This document shows positions 1 through 6,242 of a stretch of 11,442 nt of DNA, piece after piece. The notes under the pieces are model-generated. The model searched no databases. It was not told the origin of the DNA and was given only the letters and a program-made list of their open reading frames with translations. Position numbers and translations under genes: made by a program. Source of the stretch: Dehalococcoidia bacterium (GTDB lineage Bacteria; Chloroflexota; Dehalococcoidia; GIF9; AB-539-J10); assembly GCA_030621105.1 (NCBI GenBank), contig JAUXIH010000021.1, positions 1-11,442 on the forward strand, in the 5' to 3' direction. Within the stretch, counting starts at the first letter, position 1, and each line of letters opens with the position of its first letter.

Positions 1-1007
1 GGATAAGTAAGATTCTCTTCGTCTTTTTGCACAGTAAGCGAAGGCAACTTGGTGCGCTGTGCATCAGAATCATGCGGATTGTACAGTGGCTCATACCTAA
101 GCCCCTCGAGAGCTTTTCCGTACACCACTCCTTTCTGCACATAATCATCAAGCCCAACCCTGTCAACAAGACCAGCAGCTAAAATAAGGTAATCATCATC
201 AAATTCCATAATGCTATAGTCAGCATTCTTTGCCACTGCCAGAGCAGTATTACCAGGCAGGGTCCAGGGAGTTGTTGTCCAGGCAAGCAAATATACTGGC
301 TTGTCCTCCGCTAATAACAAAGCAAAATCCGACCTGACTGCACTATCTTCTCCAAGCAAGGATCCCACATCCAATTTAAACTTTATATATACCGACGGGT
401 CTTCTGCTTCATCATAACCTAAAGCTACTTCATGGGAGCTAAGGGAAGTTCCACATCTGGGACAGTGTGGCGTAACTTTATAGCCCTGGTAGATCAAACC
501 CTTATCCCATAACTGCTTTATTGCCCACCAGGATGACTCAATATAGGAATTATCCAAGGTAACATATGGATGCTTCATGTCCAACCAGGTGCCAATGCGC
601 TCAGTCAGGGCTTCCCACTCTTTAATATAGATAAATACGCTTTCACGGCATCGCTGATTGAATTGGGCAATCCCATATTCCTCAATTTGAGCCTTATTTG
701 TCAGGCCAAGGGAATGCTCAATACCAAGTTCGACAGGCAACCCATGTGTATCCCATCCCGCCTTACGCTGCACATAATACCCCCGCATCGTCCTATACCT
801 GCAGACAGCATCCTTAAATAAGCGCGAGAGCACATGGTGGACCCCGGGGCTACCATTAGTAGTAGGAGGACCTTCATAAAAAACATATCTCGGCCCTCCC
901 TGCCTAATCCTTAACGTCTTGTCAAAGATATCGCGGTCTTTCCAAAAAGAAAGTATATGCTCCTCTAACTCGGGAAAATTAACCTTACTCTTTACTACAG
1001 GGAACAT
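1..1007 (-). CDS. ileS: Isoleucyl-tRNA synthetase, N-terminal part (cut by window edge)
   Basis: Charges tRNA-Ile with isoleucine in the cytoplasm. I translated the minus strand from ATG at 1007; about 335 residues are visible before the window ends, out of roughly 1000-1050 for the family. The N-terminus reads MFPVVKSKVNFPELEEHI. It is followed by the class I signature region EGPPTTNGSPGVHH, where GVHH replaces HIGH, and then by AGWDTHGLPVELGIE. CPRCGTSLSSHEV looks like a zinc-binding or connective-peptide element, and TTTPWTLPGNTAL marks the start of the CP1 editing domain. The GVHH form is typical of the eukaryote/actinobacteria-like IleS class, known to include mupirocin-insensitive enzymes. 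The start lies 3 nt after the jag stop, so translation is probably coupled to jag. No disruption is seen in the visible part. Confidence 0.95.
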   Translation of the reverse strand, partial: MFPVVKSKVNFPELEEHILSFWKDRDIFDKTLRIRQGGPRYVFYEGPPTTNGSPGVHHVLSRLFKDAVCRYRTMRGYYVQRKAGWDTHGLPVELGIEHSLGLTNKAQIEEYGIAQFNQRCRESVFIYIKEWEALTERIGTWLDMKHPYVTLDNSYIESSWWAIKQLWDKGLIYQGYKVTPHCPRCGTSLSSHEVALGYDEAEDPSVYIKFKLDVGSLLGEDSAVRSDFALLLAEDKPVYLLAWTTTPWTLPGNTALAVAKNADYSIMEFDDDYLILAAGLVDRVGLDDYVQKGVVYGKALEGLRYEPLYNPHDSDAQRTKLPSLTVQKDEENLTY

Positions 1008-1010
1008 AAC

Positions 1011-1646
1011 CTACTTTTTCTTCAATAAAATAACTACTTTACGGTTATTTCCCTCTCCAACGCTATGTGTTGTTACATCAGAACGATTGGCTAGAGCGAG
1101 GTGAACAATACGACGTTCGCTGGGTATCATGGGTTCCAGCGTCATAGCACAGCGCCTGGATATTACCTGTTCCGCTAAATGGGCAGCTAATCTCTCCAAG
1201 GATTCACAACGGCGACGCTTATATCCATCCACATCAACAACCAACGGTCTCCATTCTGATAACTGTGCTGATACTATGATCTTGACAATATACTCAAGAG
1301 AAGCCAATGTCTGTCCACAACGACCAATCAGGATACCTAAATCATCACCTAGAATATTCAATGTTACAGACGTATCTTCAGAAACAACTTGTACCCGCCC
1401 CTCTATGCCGATAAGACCAAGCAACTTTTCTAACACATTCACAGCAACCTGAGTAAAATCTTGCTCAACCGACATCAATGGACTAACGCTGATAACAGCA
1501 TCTTCATCCCCAATACCCAGAATTCCAGTCCTGCCTTCCTTGAGGACTTCCACATCAAACTGGTCCCGAGGTACTCCTAATCTATTCTCGGCTTCGATTA
1601 TCGCTTGTTCTACCGACTTGGCCGCTATTTCCATATTTTCCACCAC
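1011..1646 (-). CDS. jag: Jag/KhpB RNA-binding protein (Jag-N, KH and R3H domains)
   Basis: Cytoplasmic RNA-binding protein of the Jag (SpoIIIJ-associated, KhpB) family, which in other bacteria binds RNA with KhpA and affects cell division and envelope growth. It has 211 residues. A Jag-N domain covers about 5-55 (AAKSVEQAIIEAENRLG, then GRTGILGIG). A KH domain covers about 80-140, with the GxxG loop as IGRCGQ at 107-112. An R3H domain covers about 145-208, with the R-x3-H pair at R178/H182. The start at 1646 is GTG with GGAAGGG six nt upstream. An ATG at 1634, preceded by GGTGG, is equally plausible and would remove four residues. The gene overlaps the yidC 3' end by 22 nt (10 nt with the later start), the standard yidC-jag pairing. 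Confidence 0.93.
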   Translation of the reverse strand: MVENMEIAAKSVEQAIIEAENRLGVPRDQFDVEVLKEGRTGILGIGDEDAVISVSPLMSVEQDFTQVAVNVLEKLLGLIGIEGRVQVVSEDTSVTLNILGDDLGILIGRCGQTLASLEYIVKIIVSAQLSEWRPLVVDVDGYKRRRCESLERLAAHLAEQVISRRCAMTLEPMIPSERRIVHLALANRSDVTTHSVGEGNNRKVVILLKKK

Positions 1647-2464
1647 GGGCTACCCTTCCCCGATGCAGAGGCCTTAGTATGAGGTGGGCTCGCAATCACA
1701 TCAACAATTTTATGACTACCTCCTCGCCGTGTAGTCGCGCTCGAAGATCTGAGGTAGCCCCAACCACCAACAATAAAGTATTGAGTAGCAATACCTATAA
1801 TATTGGAAACCAGCCAAAATAGAGGTAACCCGGAAGGAAACATCAGGCTCATAACAGCAAACATAAATGGCATCATCATCAACATCATGTCGTTGGTAGA
1901 TTTCTGCTTGGGATCAGAAGTAGGAGCTGTCGTCATCTTCTGCTGCACCCACATTGTGGCACCAACCAGCACAGCCAACAACACATCCCCACTCTCCCCC
2001 AGGTTAATCCAGAGGAACTGGCTATTCACCGGCAGTGCATGAGCTATAAGTGGCGAGGAATACAGATGTTGAGATAAATCCAGCAAAGCATCTGGAGTAA
2101 CAGCTACAACTTTCATAATAGATTGATACAGGGCAATCCAAACAGGAAACTGGACTAGCATAGGTAGCACACAGCCCAGCGGGTTTACGCCAGCCTCTGC
2201 ATAAAGTTTGGATGTCTCCTGTTTTAGCTTCTGCTGGTTCCTGGCATATTTCTTTTGCAGATCCTTCAGTTTAGGTTGCATCCCCTGCATAGCCAAGACA
2301 GACCTGAGTTGCTTTAAGGTAAGAGGCGTAAGTGCCAAACGAACCACTATGGTTAACAGAATAATGGCTAAACCAAACTCCGCCTCTCTAGGCATAATAC
2401 TGGACAAGGCAACCAGACCATTCAGCATAGGGTCAAGAATAAATAAATTCCACAATTCCGCCAT
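1625..2464 (-). CDS. yidC: YidC/Oxa1 membrane protein insertase
   Basis: Inserts and folds inner-membrane proteins, alone or with SecYEG. At 279 residues it is the short type without the large P1 periplasmic domain of proteobacterial YidC. Visible landmarks are the first conserved membrane segment at about 30-50 with the key hydrophilic-groove arginine R42 in TIVVRLALTPLTL, a cytoplasmic coiled-coil hairpin at about 60-92 (KLKDLQKKYARNQQKLKQE), then GVNPLGCVLPMLVQFPVW at 92-109. A methionine-rich stretch at 192-208 runs into SGLPLFWLVSNIIGIATQY at 211-229. The tail (about 236-279) is basic and hydrophilic, as in family members that contact ribosomes. Unlike many short YidC proteins it shows no clear N-terminal lipobox. 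ATG at 2464 has AAGG about 9 nt upstream. The gap from the preceding lipoprotein gene is 11 nt. Confidence 0.95.
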   Translation of the reverse strand: MAELWNLFILDPMLNGLVALSSIMPREAEFGLAIILLTIVVRLALTPLTLKQLRSVLAMQGMQPKLKDLQKKYARNQQKLKQETSKLYAEAGVNPLGCVLPMLVQFPVWIALYQSIMKVVAVTPDALLDLSQHLYSSPLIAHALPVNSQFLWINLGESGDVLLAVLVGATMWVQQKMTTAPTSDPKQKSTNDMMLMMMPFMFAVMSLMFPSGLPLFWLVSNIIGIATQYFIVGGWGYLRSSSATTRRGGSHKIVDVIASPPHTKASASGKGSPWWKIWK

Positions 2465-2475
2465 GTTTATAAACC

Positions 2476-3663
2476 TTATTTACCAGTCAGAGGCAATTTC
2501 CAGACAACCCTGCCTTCACCAATATCTATCGCCTGTAGATAATTATCCTGGCTACGAAGATAAATCACACCATTATGAAAGCAGAGAGGTGACTGGATAT
2601 CTCCAGTAACTGGTACTACCTTCACAGGCTGGACACTTTCTCCATCAGGAGGGCTGGCCAAATCAAACACAAATAGATCCCCGTCCTCAGAGACAACGAC
2701 TAGATAATCTCCAGCAAGCACAGGTGCAGAGACGATACGGCTCCCCGTATCGTAACTCCAGATTTCAGCACCTGTTTGCGAATCAATGGCATATATATAG
2801 TTGTCCAGACAACCCGCGTACACAACCCCTCCTCTTACAAGAGGAGGGGCCCAAAACCATTTGCCACCAGAAAAATTCCACGCGGTCGAGTTACTTCCTT
2901 CTCGCACTGCATAAAGATTATTTCCAAAGGAACAAAAAACAGTACCATTGTAAACCACTGGAGAGGAGACAAAACCAGATTCCGCATAGTAACTCCATGA
3001 TGCCTCCACGTCCTCCTGGGAGAAAACCCCTGTCGCGGGTAGCCCATATATATAGCCATCAAAGGTGCTCACATATATAACACCATTGCCAAACGCTGGT
3101 GTTGACCACAGCTTATCCCCCAAAACCACCGATTGCCACTTCTTGTCCCCATAAGTGAGGTTAAGGCTATAAATCCTACCATCTGAACTGCTCACGTAGA
3201 GAGAACCATCGCTAACTACGGGACTACCTACAACAGCGCCGATATTCCCCTCTCCCTTAGGATACTCCCACCTCTCCACACCAGTGCCCATGTCCAAAGC
3301 GTATACCTTGCCATTGTAAGCACCAATGTAAACCAGGTTCTCATCTGGAACAACCACAGGGGTACCATAAATTGTCACCCCAGAAGTTGACTGCGCACAC
3401 GACATCCATGATCCAGAGGAGACAGGAGTGGAATAAACCCACTCGCCATCAGCAGCTGAGGGAAAATCAAGTCCCTTGCCTCGAGCCGAAGCATTGACCG
3501 CCAGTATCTTGCCTTCCGTCGAGCCCACATAAACCATCCCGTTCACAAAGGTAGGGCCGGACCATCCAACCGTTAGGGTAGAACCCATGGGTGCACAAGC
3601 AACCAAAACTAAGCTAACAAAGACAATAGCCACAAGAAAGGACAATAACTTAACGTGTTTCAT
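2476..3663 (-). CDS. PQQ-like beta-propeller lipoprotein (BamB-like fold)
   Basis: Predicted exported lipoprotein of 395 residues; its function is not established. A signal peptide covers residues 1-22 (KHVK, then a hydrophobic core), with lipobox LVAC giving lipid-modified Cys23. The rest is a chain of PQQ-like repeats, each with a YVGS-type strand, a D/N-G-x-(I/V)-Y-A-hydrophobic turn and often a W. I count eight: near 44-58, 111-134, 156-176, 197-210, 242-263, 281-303, 322-336 and 367-390. This implies an eight-bladed propeller. The fold resembles BamB of the outer-membrane assembly machine, but no other Bam gene is here and an outer membrane is not expected in Chloroflexota. A strong AGGAGG lies 19 nt from the ATG (3683-3688), too far for normal use, and no in-frame ATG, GTG or TTG lies between. 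Placement between yidD and yidC suggests a role in envelope protein biogenesis (inference). Confidence 0.88.
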   Translation of the reverse strand: MKHVKLLSFLVAIVFVSLVLVACAPMGSTLTVGWSGPTFVNGMVYVGSTEGKILAVNASARGKGLDFPSAADGEWVYSTPVSSGSWMSCAQSTSGVTIYGTPVVVPDENLVYIGAYNGKVYALDMGTGVERWEYPKGEGNIGAVVGSPVVSDGSLYVSSSDGRIYSLNLTYGDKKWQSVVLGDKLWSTPAFGNGVIYVSTFDGYIYGLPATGVFSQEDVEASWSYYAESGFVSSPVVYNGTVFCSFGNNLYAVREGSNSTAWNFSGGKWFWAPPLVRGGVVYAGCLDNYIYAIDSQTGAEIWSYDTGSRIVSAPVLAGDYLVVVSEDGDLFVFDLASPPDGESVQPVKVVPVTGDIQSPLCFHNGVIYLRSQDNYLQAIDIGEGRVVWKLPLTGK

Positions 3664-3686
3664 CTCAATTAAACAGAAGATACCTC

Positions 3687-3896
3687 CTATGGTACAGGAT
3701 CATATCCCCCTTTAAACAGAGGGTTACAACGAGCCAAACGCGCAGCAGTTAACATTCCCCCCTTGGCAAACCCATATTTTTGTATTGCTTCGCTGGCATA
3801 ATGAGAACAGGTTGGCTGGAAACGACAGGAATGAGGGGTAACCTCCGATATGGTCTTCTGGTATAATTTAATTGCATCAAGTGCTAGTTGTTTCAT
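3687..3896 (-). CDS. yidD: YidD membrane protein insertion efficiency factor
   Basis: Small (69 residues) inner-face membrane-associated protein that aids YidC-dependent insertion. The full family signature is visible: an N-terminal amphipathic helix (about 1-15, LALDAIKLYQKTIS), then the cysteine-containing core FQPTCSHYASEAIQKYG, then ARLARCNPLFKGGYDPVP. The three conserved cysteines are C24, C30 and C57. The start ATG at 3896 follows the rnpA stop by 7 nt and has GAGAGG only about 2 nt upstream, so translational coupling to rnpA is likely. The order rnpA-yidD-yidC is the common one; here a lipoprotein gene is inserted before yidC. Confidence 0.95.
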   Translation of the reverse strand: MKQLALDAIKLYQKTISEVTPHSCRFQPTCSHYASEAIQKYGFAKGGMLTAARLARCNPLFKGGYDPVP

Positions 3897-3903
3897 AACC
3901 TCT

Positions 3904-4230
3904 CTATAATATCTGCGCCTGGGTTAATAATTCAATTACAGCATCATTAAGCTGCTGATAGCTAGCAGTAGATGCCTCTCGGTGTGGAATGAAAACAATA
4001 TCCCACCCTGCCACATCCAAGTGCTCTCTAACTATCTCTTTGAGCAATCTCTTTACCCGGTTGCGCTCTACTGCGTTTCCCACCTTCTTAGTGACTGAGA
4101 AACCATAACGCGCCAAGCTCAATCCATTCGGCAAGACCTTTACCACCAGGAGTCTGCCTCTATACGTCTTCCCTTTTCGGTAAACAAAAACATATTGAGC
4201 TCTTCTGGTTAAGGCCCCCGGCCGTTTCAT
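3904..4230 (-). CDS. rnpA: Ribonuclease P protein component
   Basis: Protein cofactor of RNase P, which removes 5' leaders from pre-tRNAs. From ATG at 4230 the protein has 108 residues, normal for the family. It begins MKRPGALTRRAQYVFVY, with the RNA-binding RNR motif in GNAVERNRVKRLLKEIVREH and the following GWDIVFIPH strand. An in-frame ATG at 4266 would add 12 residues (MATRGGLAPCEF) and overlap the rpmH end by 22 nt. I prefer 4230 because family members start close to the (K/R)R..LTRR segment, and because it leaves a clean 14-nt gap after rpmH. Neither start has a well-spaced Shine-Dalgarno: 4266 has AAGGGG only 2 nt away. An in-frame stop inside rpmH rules out any longer form. Confidence 0.93.
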   Translation of the reverse strand: MKRPGALTRRAQYVFVYRKGKTYRGRLLVVKVLPNGLSLARYGFSVTKKVGNAVERNRVKRLLKEIVREHLDVAGWDIVFIPHREASTASYQQLNDAVIELLTQAQIL

Positions 4231-4244
4231 AAATTCACAAGGGG

Positions 4245-4385
4245 CTAATCCACCGCGAGTTGCCATCGCCCCTTGGCACGTCTCGCCTTAAGCACTTTTA
4301 TCCCACCATGAGTGGACATCCGAGCCCGAAAACCTAAACTGCGCTTACGGGGCAACTTCTTTGGCTGATACGTTCGCTTAGGCAT
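4245..4385 (-). CDS. rpmH: 50S ribosomal protein L34
   Basis: A 46-residue basic protein of the large ribosomal subunit. I translated it by hand from ATG at 4385; the stop TAG is at 4245-4247. The sequence begins MPKRTYQPKKLPRKRSLGFR and continues ARMSTHGGIKVLKARRAKGR. This is the nearly invariant L34 pattern (KRTYQP, then FRARM.T..G..VL..RRAKGR). The C-terminus WQLAVD departs slightly from the usual KRL(S/T)V ending. It lies 15 nt downstream of rpsR and directly upstream of rnpA, its classic partner. There is no clear Shine-Dalgarno, so it may depend on translation of rpsR. Confidence 0.95.
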   Translation of the reverse strand: MPKRTYQPKKLPRKRSLGFRARMSTHGGIKVLKARRAKGRWQLAVD

Positions 4386-4400
4386 TCAAATTCTCAGGGC

Positions 4401-4685
4401 TTAACGGCTGAGTCCCACTCCCTTAGTTAGCCAGACATGACTGGGCGCATAGGGCAACAGAGCTAAGAAACGGGCCCGCTTTATTGCTTGTGCCAGTTTC
4501 CTTTGATGCTTAGCACAAGCCTTGGTCCTCTGCCGTGAGCCAATCTTTCCACGATTAGAAATATACCGCGACAATGCAGATACATTCTTATAATCTATCG
4601 TCGCTTTACCAACACAAAAAGGGCAAATCGCTGGCCTACGAATGAAATTCCGCGATCTTCTTACTACACTACCAGTCTCTACCAC
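4401..4685 (-). CDS. rpsR: 30S ribosomal protein S18 (zinc-binding type)
   Basis: Small-subunit protein that pairs with S6 on the platform of the 30S subunit. It has 94 residues against the usual 70-90. The core is recognisable: RRPAICPFCVGKATIDYKN, SRYISNRGKI, then CAKHQRKLAQAIKRARFLAL. C21, C24, C57 and H60 fit the zinc-coordinating C+ form of S18. The extra length is an N-terminal VETGSVVRRSRNF and a C-terminal tail after LLPYAPSH (about 83-94). The start at 4685 is GTG, with GAGGTG roughly 6 nt upstream. The gene follows ssb by 15 nt, in the standard rpsF-ssb-rpsR order. Confidence 0.95.
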   Translation of the reverse strand: MVETGSVVRRSRNFIRRPAICPFCVGKATIDYKNVSALSRYISNRGKIGSRQRTKACAKHQRKLAQAIKRARFLALLPYAPSHVWLTKGVGLSR

Positions 4686-4700
4686 ATTTACACCTCACAC

Positions 4701-5114
4701 TTAATCTGGTGATAAATCATCAGGCTCTGCTACGGCTACAGAATCGACTTCAGCCCCCTCATCCTCAGGAAGAGAGGCCACAGCCTGCCTATCCAGAAAG
4801 AGCACCTGGTTAGCTATTACCTCAACGCTGACTCGCTTTTGCCCATCTCGCCCCTCCCAGTTGCGTAAACGCAACCTCCCTTCAACATAAACTTTCTGTC
4901 CCTTGGACAAAAATTGGTTGCTCGTCTCAGCTAACTTATTCCAGGTAATTACAGTAAACCAATCAGTTTCCTGCCGACGCTCCCCCGAAGAGGTTGTGTA
5001 GAAACGGCTAGCAGCCAAACGGAACGAGGTAACTGGATTCCCGTTGGGCGTAAATCTCATCTCGGGATCAGTCCCAACATTGCCAATAAGCATTACCTTG
5101 TTCAAGCTTGCCAT
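4701..5114 (-). CDS. ssb: Single-stranded DNA-binding protein
   Basis: Coats single-stranded DNA in replication, recombination and repair. At 137 residues it is near the short end for bacterial SSB. The OB fold spans about 1-110: MASLNKVMLIGNVGTDPEMR, FTPNGNPVTSFRLA, TDWFTVITWNKLAE, KGQKVYVEGRLRLRNWEGRDG, and VLFLD at the end. The acidic tail is short (PEDEGAEVDSVAVAEP) and ends DDLSPD, not the near-universal DD(I/L)PF hexapeptide that binds partner proteins. Neither nearby reading frame restores a terminal PF. ATG at 5114 lies 4 nt after the rpsF stop, with TTAGG overlapping that junction, so the two are probably translationally coupled. Confidence 0.95.
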   Translation of the reverse strand: MASLNKVMLIGNVGTDPEMRFTPNGNPVTSFRLAASRFYTTSSGERRQETDWFTVITWNKLAETSNQFLSKGQKVYVEGRLRLRNWEGRDGQKRVSVEVIANQVLFLDRQAVASLPEDEGAEVDSVAVAEPDDLSPD

Positions 5115-5118
5115 TTAC

Positions 5119-5406
5119 CTAACCATCCACCTTGATCACAAGATGCCTCAAGACCATGCTTGAAGCTTCGAGCATGGCATTAATCTCCTTGATTAAGCCT
5201 GCCCCCGACTCAAATCGCGCTAAGATATAATTACCTTCACTAAACTCCTTTATGGGATAAGCCAGTTTCCTCTTCCCCCACCGATCTACATCTCCTACAG
5301 ATCCACCTCGCTCCTCAACCAGCTTGCTCACCTGATCTATGAGACCTGTTACCGACTCATCTTCCTCTGTCGGACTGATAACAGTTACCAATTCATAATT
5401 ACGCAT
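5119..5406 (-). CDS. rpsF: 30S ribosomal protein S6
   Basis: Small-subunit protein, binding partner of S18. It has 95 residues, normal length. The pattern is MRNYELVTVISPTEED at the start, VDRWGKRKLAYPIKEF in the middle (about 40-55), a GNYILARFE strand, and LEASSMVLRHLVIKVD at the end. ATG at 5406 has only a weak GGAA far upstream. A promoter-like extended -10 (TGTTACAAT) ends 15 nt before the start, so rpsF may have its own short-leader transcript as well as readthrough from the phosphoesterase gene 26 nt upstream. I see no room for the structured S6:S18-binding leader known in other phyla. Confidence 0.95.
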   Translation of the reverse strand: MRNYELVTVISPTEEDESVTGLIDQVSKLVEERGGSVGDVDRWGKRKLAYPIKEFSEGNYILARFESGAGLIKEINAMLEASSMVLRHLVIKVDG

Positions 5407-5421
5407 GTCAAAAGTTGTTCC

Positions 5422-5450
5422 ATTGTAACATACTAATATCCATAATTTAA
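5422..5450 (-). promoter_or_regulatory. Putative rpsF promoter (extended -10)
   Basis: On the minus strand TTAAAT (5450-5445) is separated by 17 nt from TACAAT (5427-5422), which is preceded by TG and one base, giving TGTTACAAT. The -35 match is weak (about 3 of 6). Predicted transcription would start near 5415, leaving a leader of about 8-10 nt before rpsF. The -35 lies inside the 3' end of the phosphoesterase gene. Confidence 0.45.
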
Positions 5451-6167
5451 GCGGAGAATCAATGATGATGGAAAATTATACTCCTTCATCTTTCTCTGGG
5501 TGATAACTATATCATAATCAACGCGATAGTAAGATATCTGATGAGCGTCATCATCATAGATAACGTAACTGCTCCTAGGATCACCGTCGCGTGGCTGCCC
5601 CACTCCCCCAGGATTAATGATCAAGCGCTGATGCCCAGCAGACAATGTTATTTCACTAGGAGACCTTTGCATCCAGCAGTCACCAGTATCATTCTGCCCA
5701 AAAAACAATGGAACGTGAGAATGCCCCACAAAACAAAAGCAGGTATCCATCCTCCCAAAATTGGCACGCGCTTCATCCACGGACAGTACATATTCCCAGA
5801 TAGGCCAACGCGGGCTACCATGGACCAGGGTAAAGTCGCCCCGCCTCAACTCAAGAGGCAGGTTCTGTAAATACCAGGCATCATCTTCAGTTATATGTTG
5901 CATTGTCCACCAACATACCTGAGCAGCATCAGGATGAAAATCAGAGATATCAATCTTCCTAACGGCAGCCCAATCATGATTGCCAGCAACACAAATGTGG
6001 CGATACTGCTTCAGGAGTTCGATACACTCATGAGGCTCAGGCCCATAGCCAACTACATCCCCCATACACCATATTTCATCAAATCCTCCCCTGAGTTCAG
6101 CATCCCGTAATACCGCCTTGAACGCGGCCAAGTTAGCGTGAATATCACTAATAACAACATAGCGCAT
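5433..6167 (-). CDS. Calcineurin-like metallophosphoesterase (YfcE/Metallophos_2 type)
   Basis: Predicted two-metal phosphoesterase of 244 residues; the substrate cannot be told from sequence. All metal-binding motifs are intact: DIH (D8, H10), GDVVGYGP (D37), GNHD (N63, H64), VHGSPR (H116) and GHSH (H149, H151), followed by INPGGVGQPRDGDPRSSY at 184-201, typical of the small soluble phosphodiesterase group. There is no signal peptide or membrane segment, so it is cytoplasmic. A C-terminal extension (about 217-244) rich in aromatic and basic residues follows the core. ATG at 6167 has no Shine-Dalgarno and lies 8 nt after an extended -10, suggesting a leaderless mRNA. It is the first gene of the ribosomal/membrane-insertion train, which suggests co-transcription rather than a shared function. 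Confidence 0.9.
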   Translation of the reverse strand: MRYVVISDIHANLAAFKAVLRDAELRGGFDEIWCMGDVVGYGPEPHECIELLKQYRHICVAGNHDWAAVRKIDISDFHPDAAQVCWWTMQHITEDDAWYLQNLPLELRRGDFTLVHGSPRWPIWEYVLSVDEARANFGRMDTCFCFVGHSHVPLFFGQNDTGDCWMQRSPSEITLSAGHQRLIINPGGVGQPRDGDPRSSYVIYDDDAHQISYYRVDYDIVITQRKMKEYNFPSSLILRLNYGY

Positions 6168-6175
6168 GGCTGTGA

Positions 6176-6205
6176 ACTATACCATTTACTGCTTCCATTA
6201 TTGAA
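6176..6205 (-). promoter_or_regulatory. Putative promoter of the leftward operon
   Basis: Minus strand: TTCAAT (6205-6200), an 18-nt spacer, then TATAGT (6181-6176) with an upstream TG forming TGGTATAGT. The -10 ends 8 nt before the phosphoesterase ATG, so transcription should begin at or within a base or two of the start codon. The -35 is weak. It abuts the -35 of the opposing thiL promoter with one base between. Confidence 0.5.
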
Positions 6206-6206
6206 G

Positions 6207-6235
6207 TTGAAGCTCAAACAGAGCAATGCTACAAT
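6207..6235 (+). promoter_or_regulatory. Putative thiL promoter, leaderless arrangement
   Basis: TTGAAG (6207-6212), a 17-nt spacer and TACAAT (6230-6235) with an extended TG (TGCTACAAT, 6227-6235). Only 7 nt separate the -10 from the ATG at 6243, so the expected start site falls at about 6242-6243. No Shine-Dalgarno precedes thiL, which agrees with a leaderless mRNA. Confidence 0.6.
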
Positions 6236-6242
6236 CCTCAGA

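Noticed and set aside
4231..4266. Longer RnpA start overlapping rpmH, reminiscent of the Thermus rpmH/rnpA overlap
   Set aside because: The added 12 residues are not family-like, the AAGGGG is too close to the ATG, and an in-frame stop in rpmH prevents the large Thermus-type overlap.
5407..5432. S6:S18-binding autoregulatory leader before rpsF
   Set aside because: Only 26 nt separate the genes and the predicted leader is about 8-10 nt; I see no structured motif.
6138..6242. N-terminal extension of thiL by 35 residues
   Set aside because: The extra residues do not resemble ThiL, overlap the divergent phosphoesterase start and both promoters, and the family N-terminus begins exactly at 6243.
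6168..6242. TPP riboswitch upstream of thiL
   Set aside because: There is no room for a transcribed aptamer between the predicted start site and the ATG, and no conserved TPP motif is visible.
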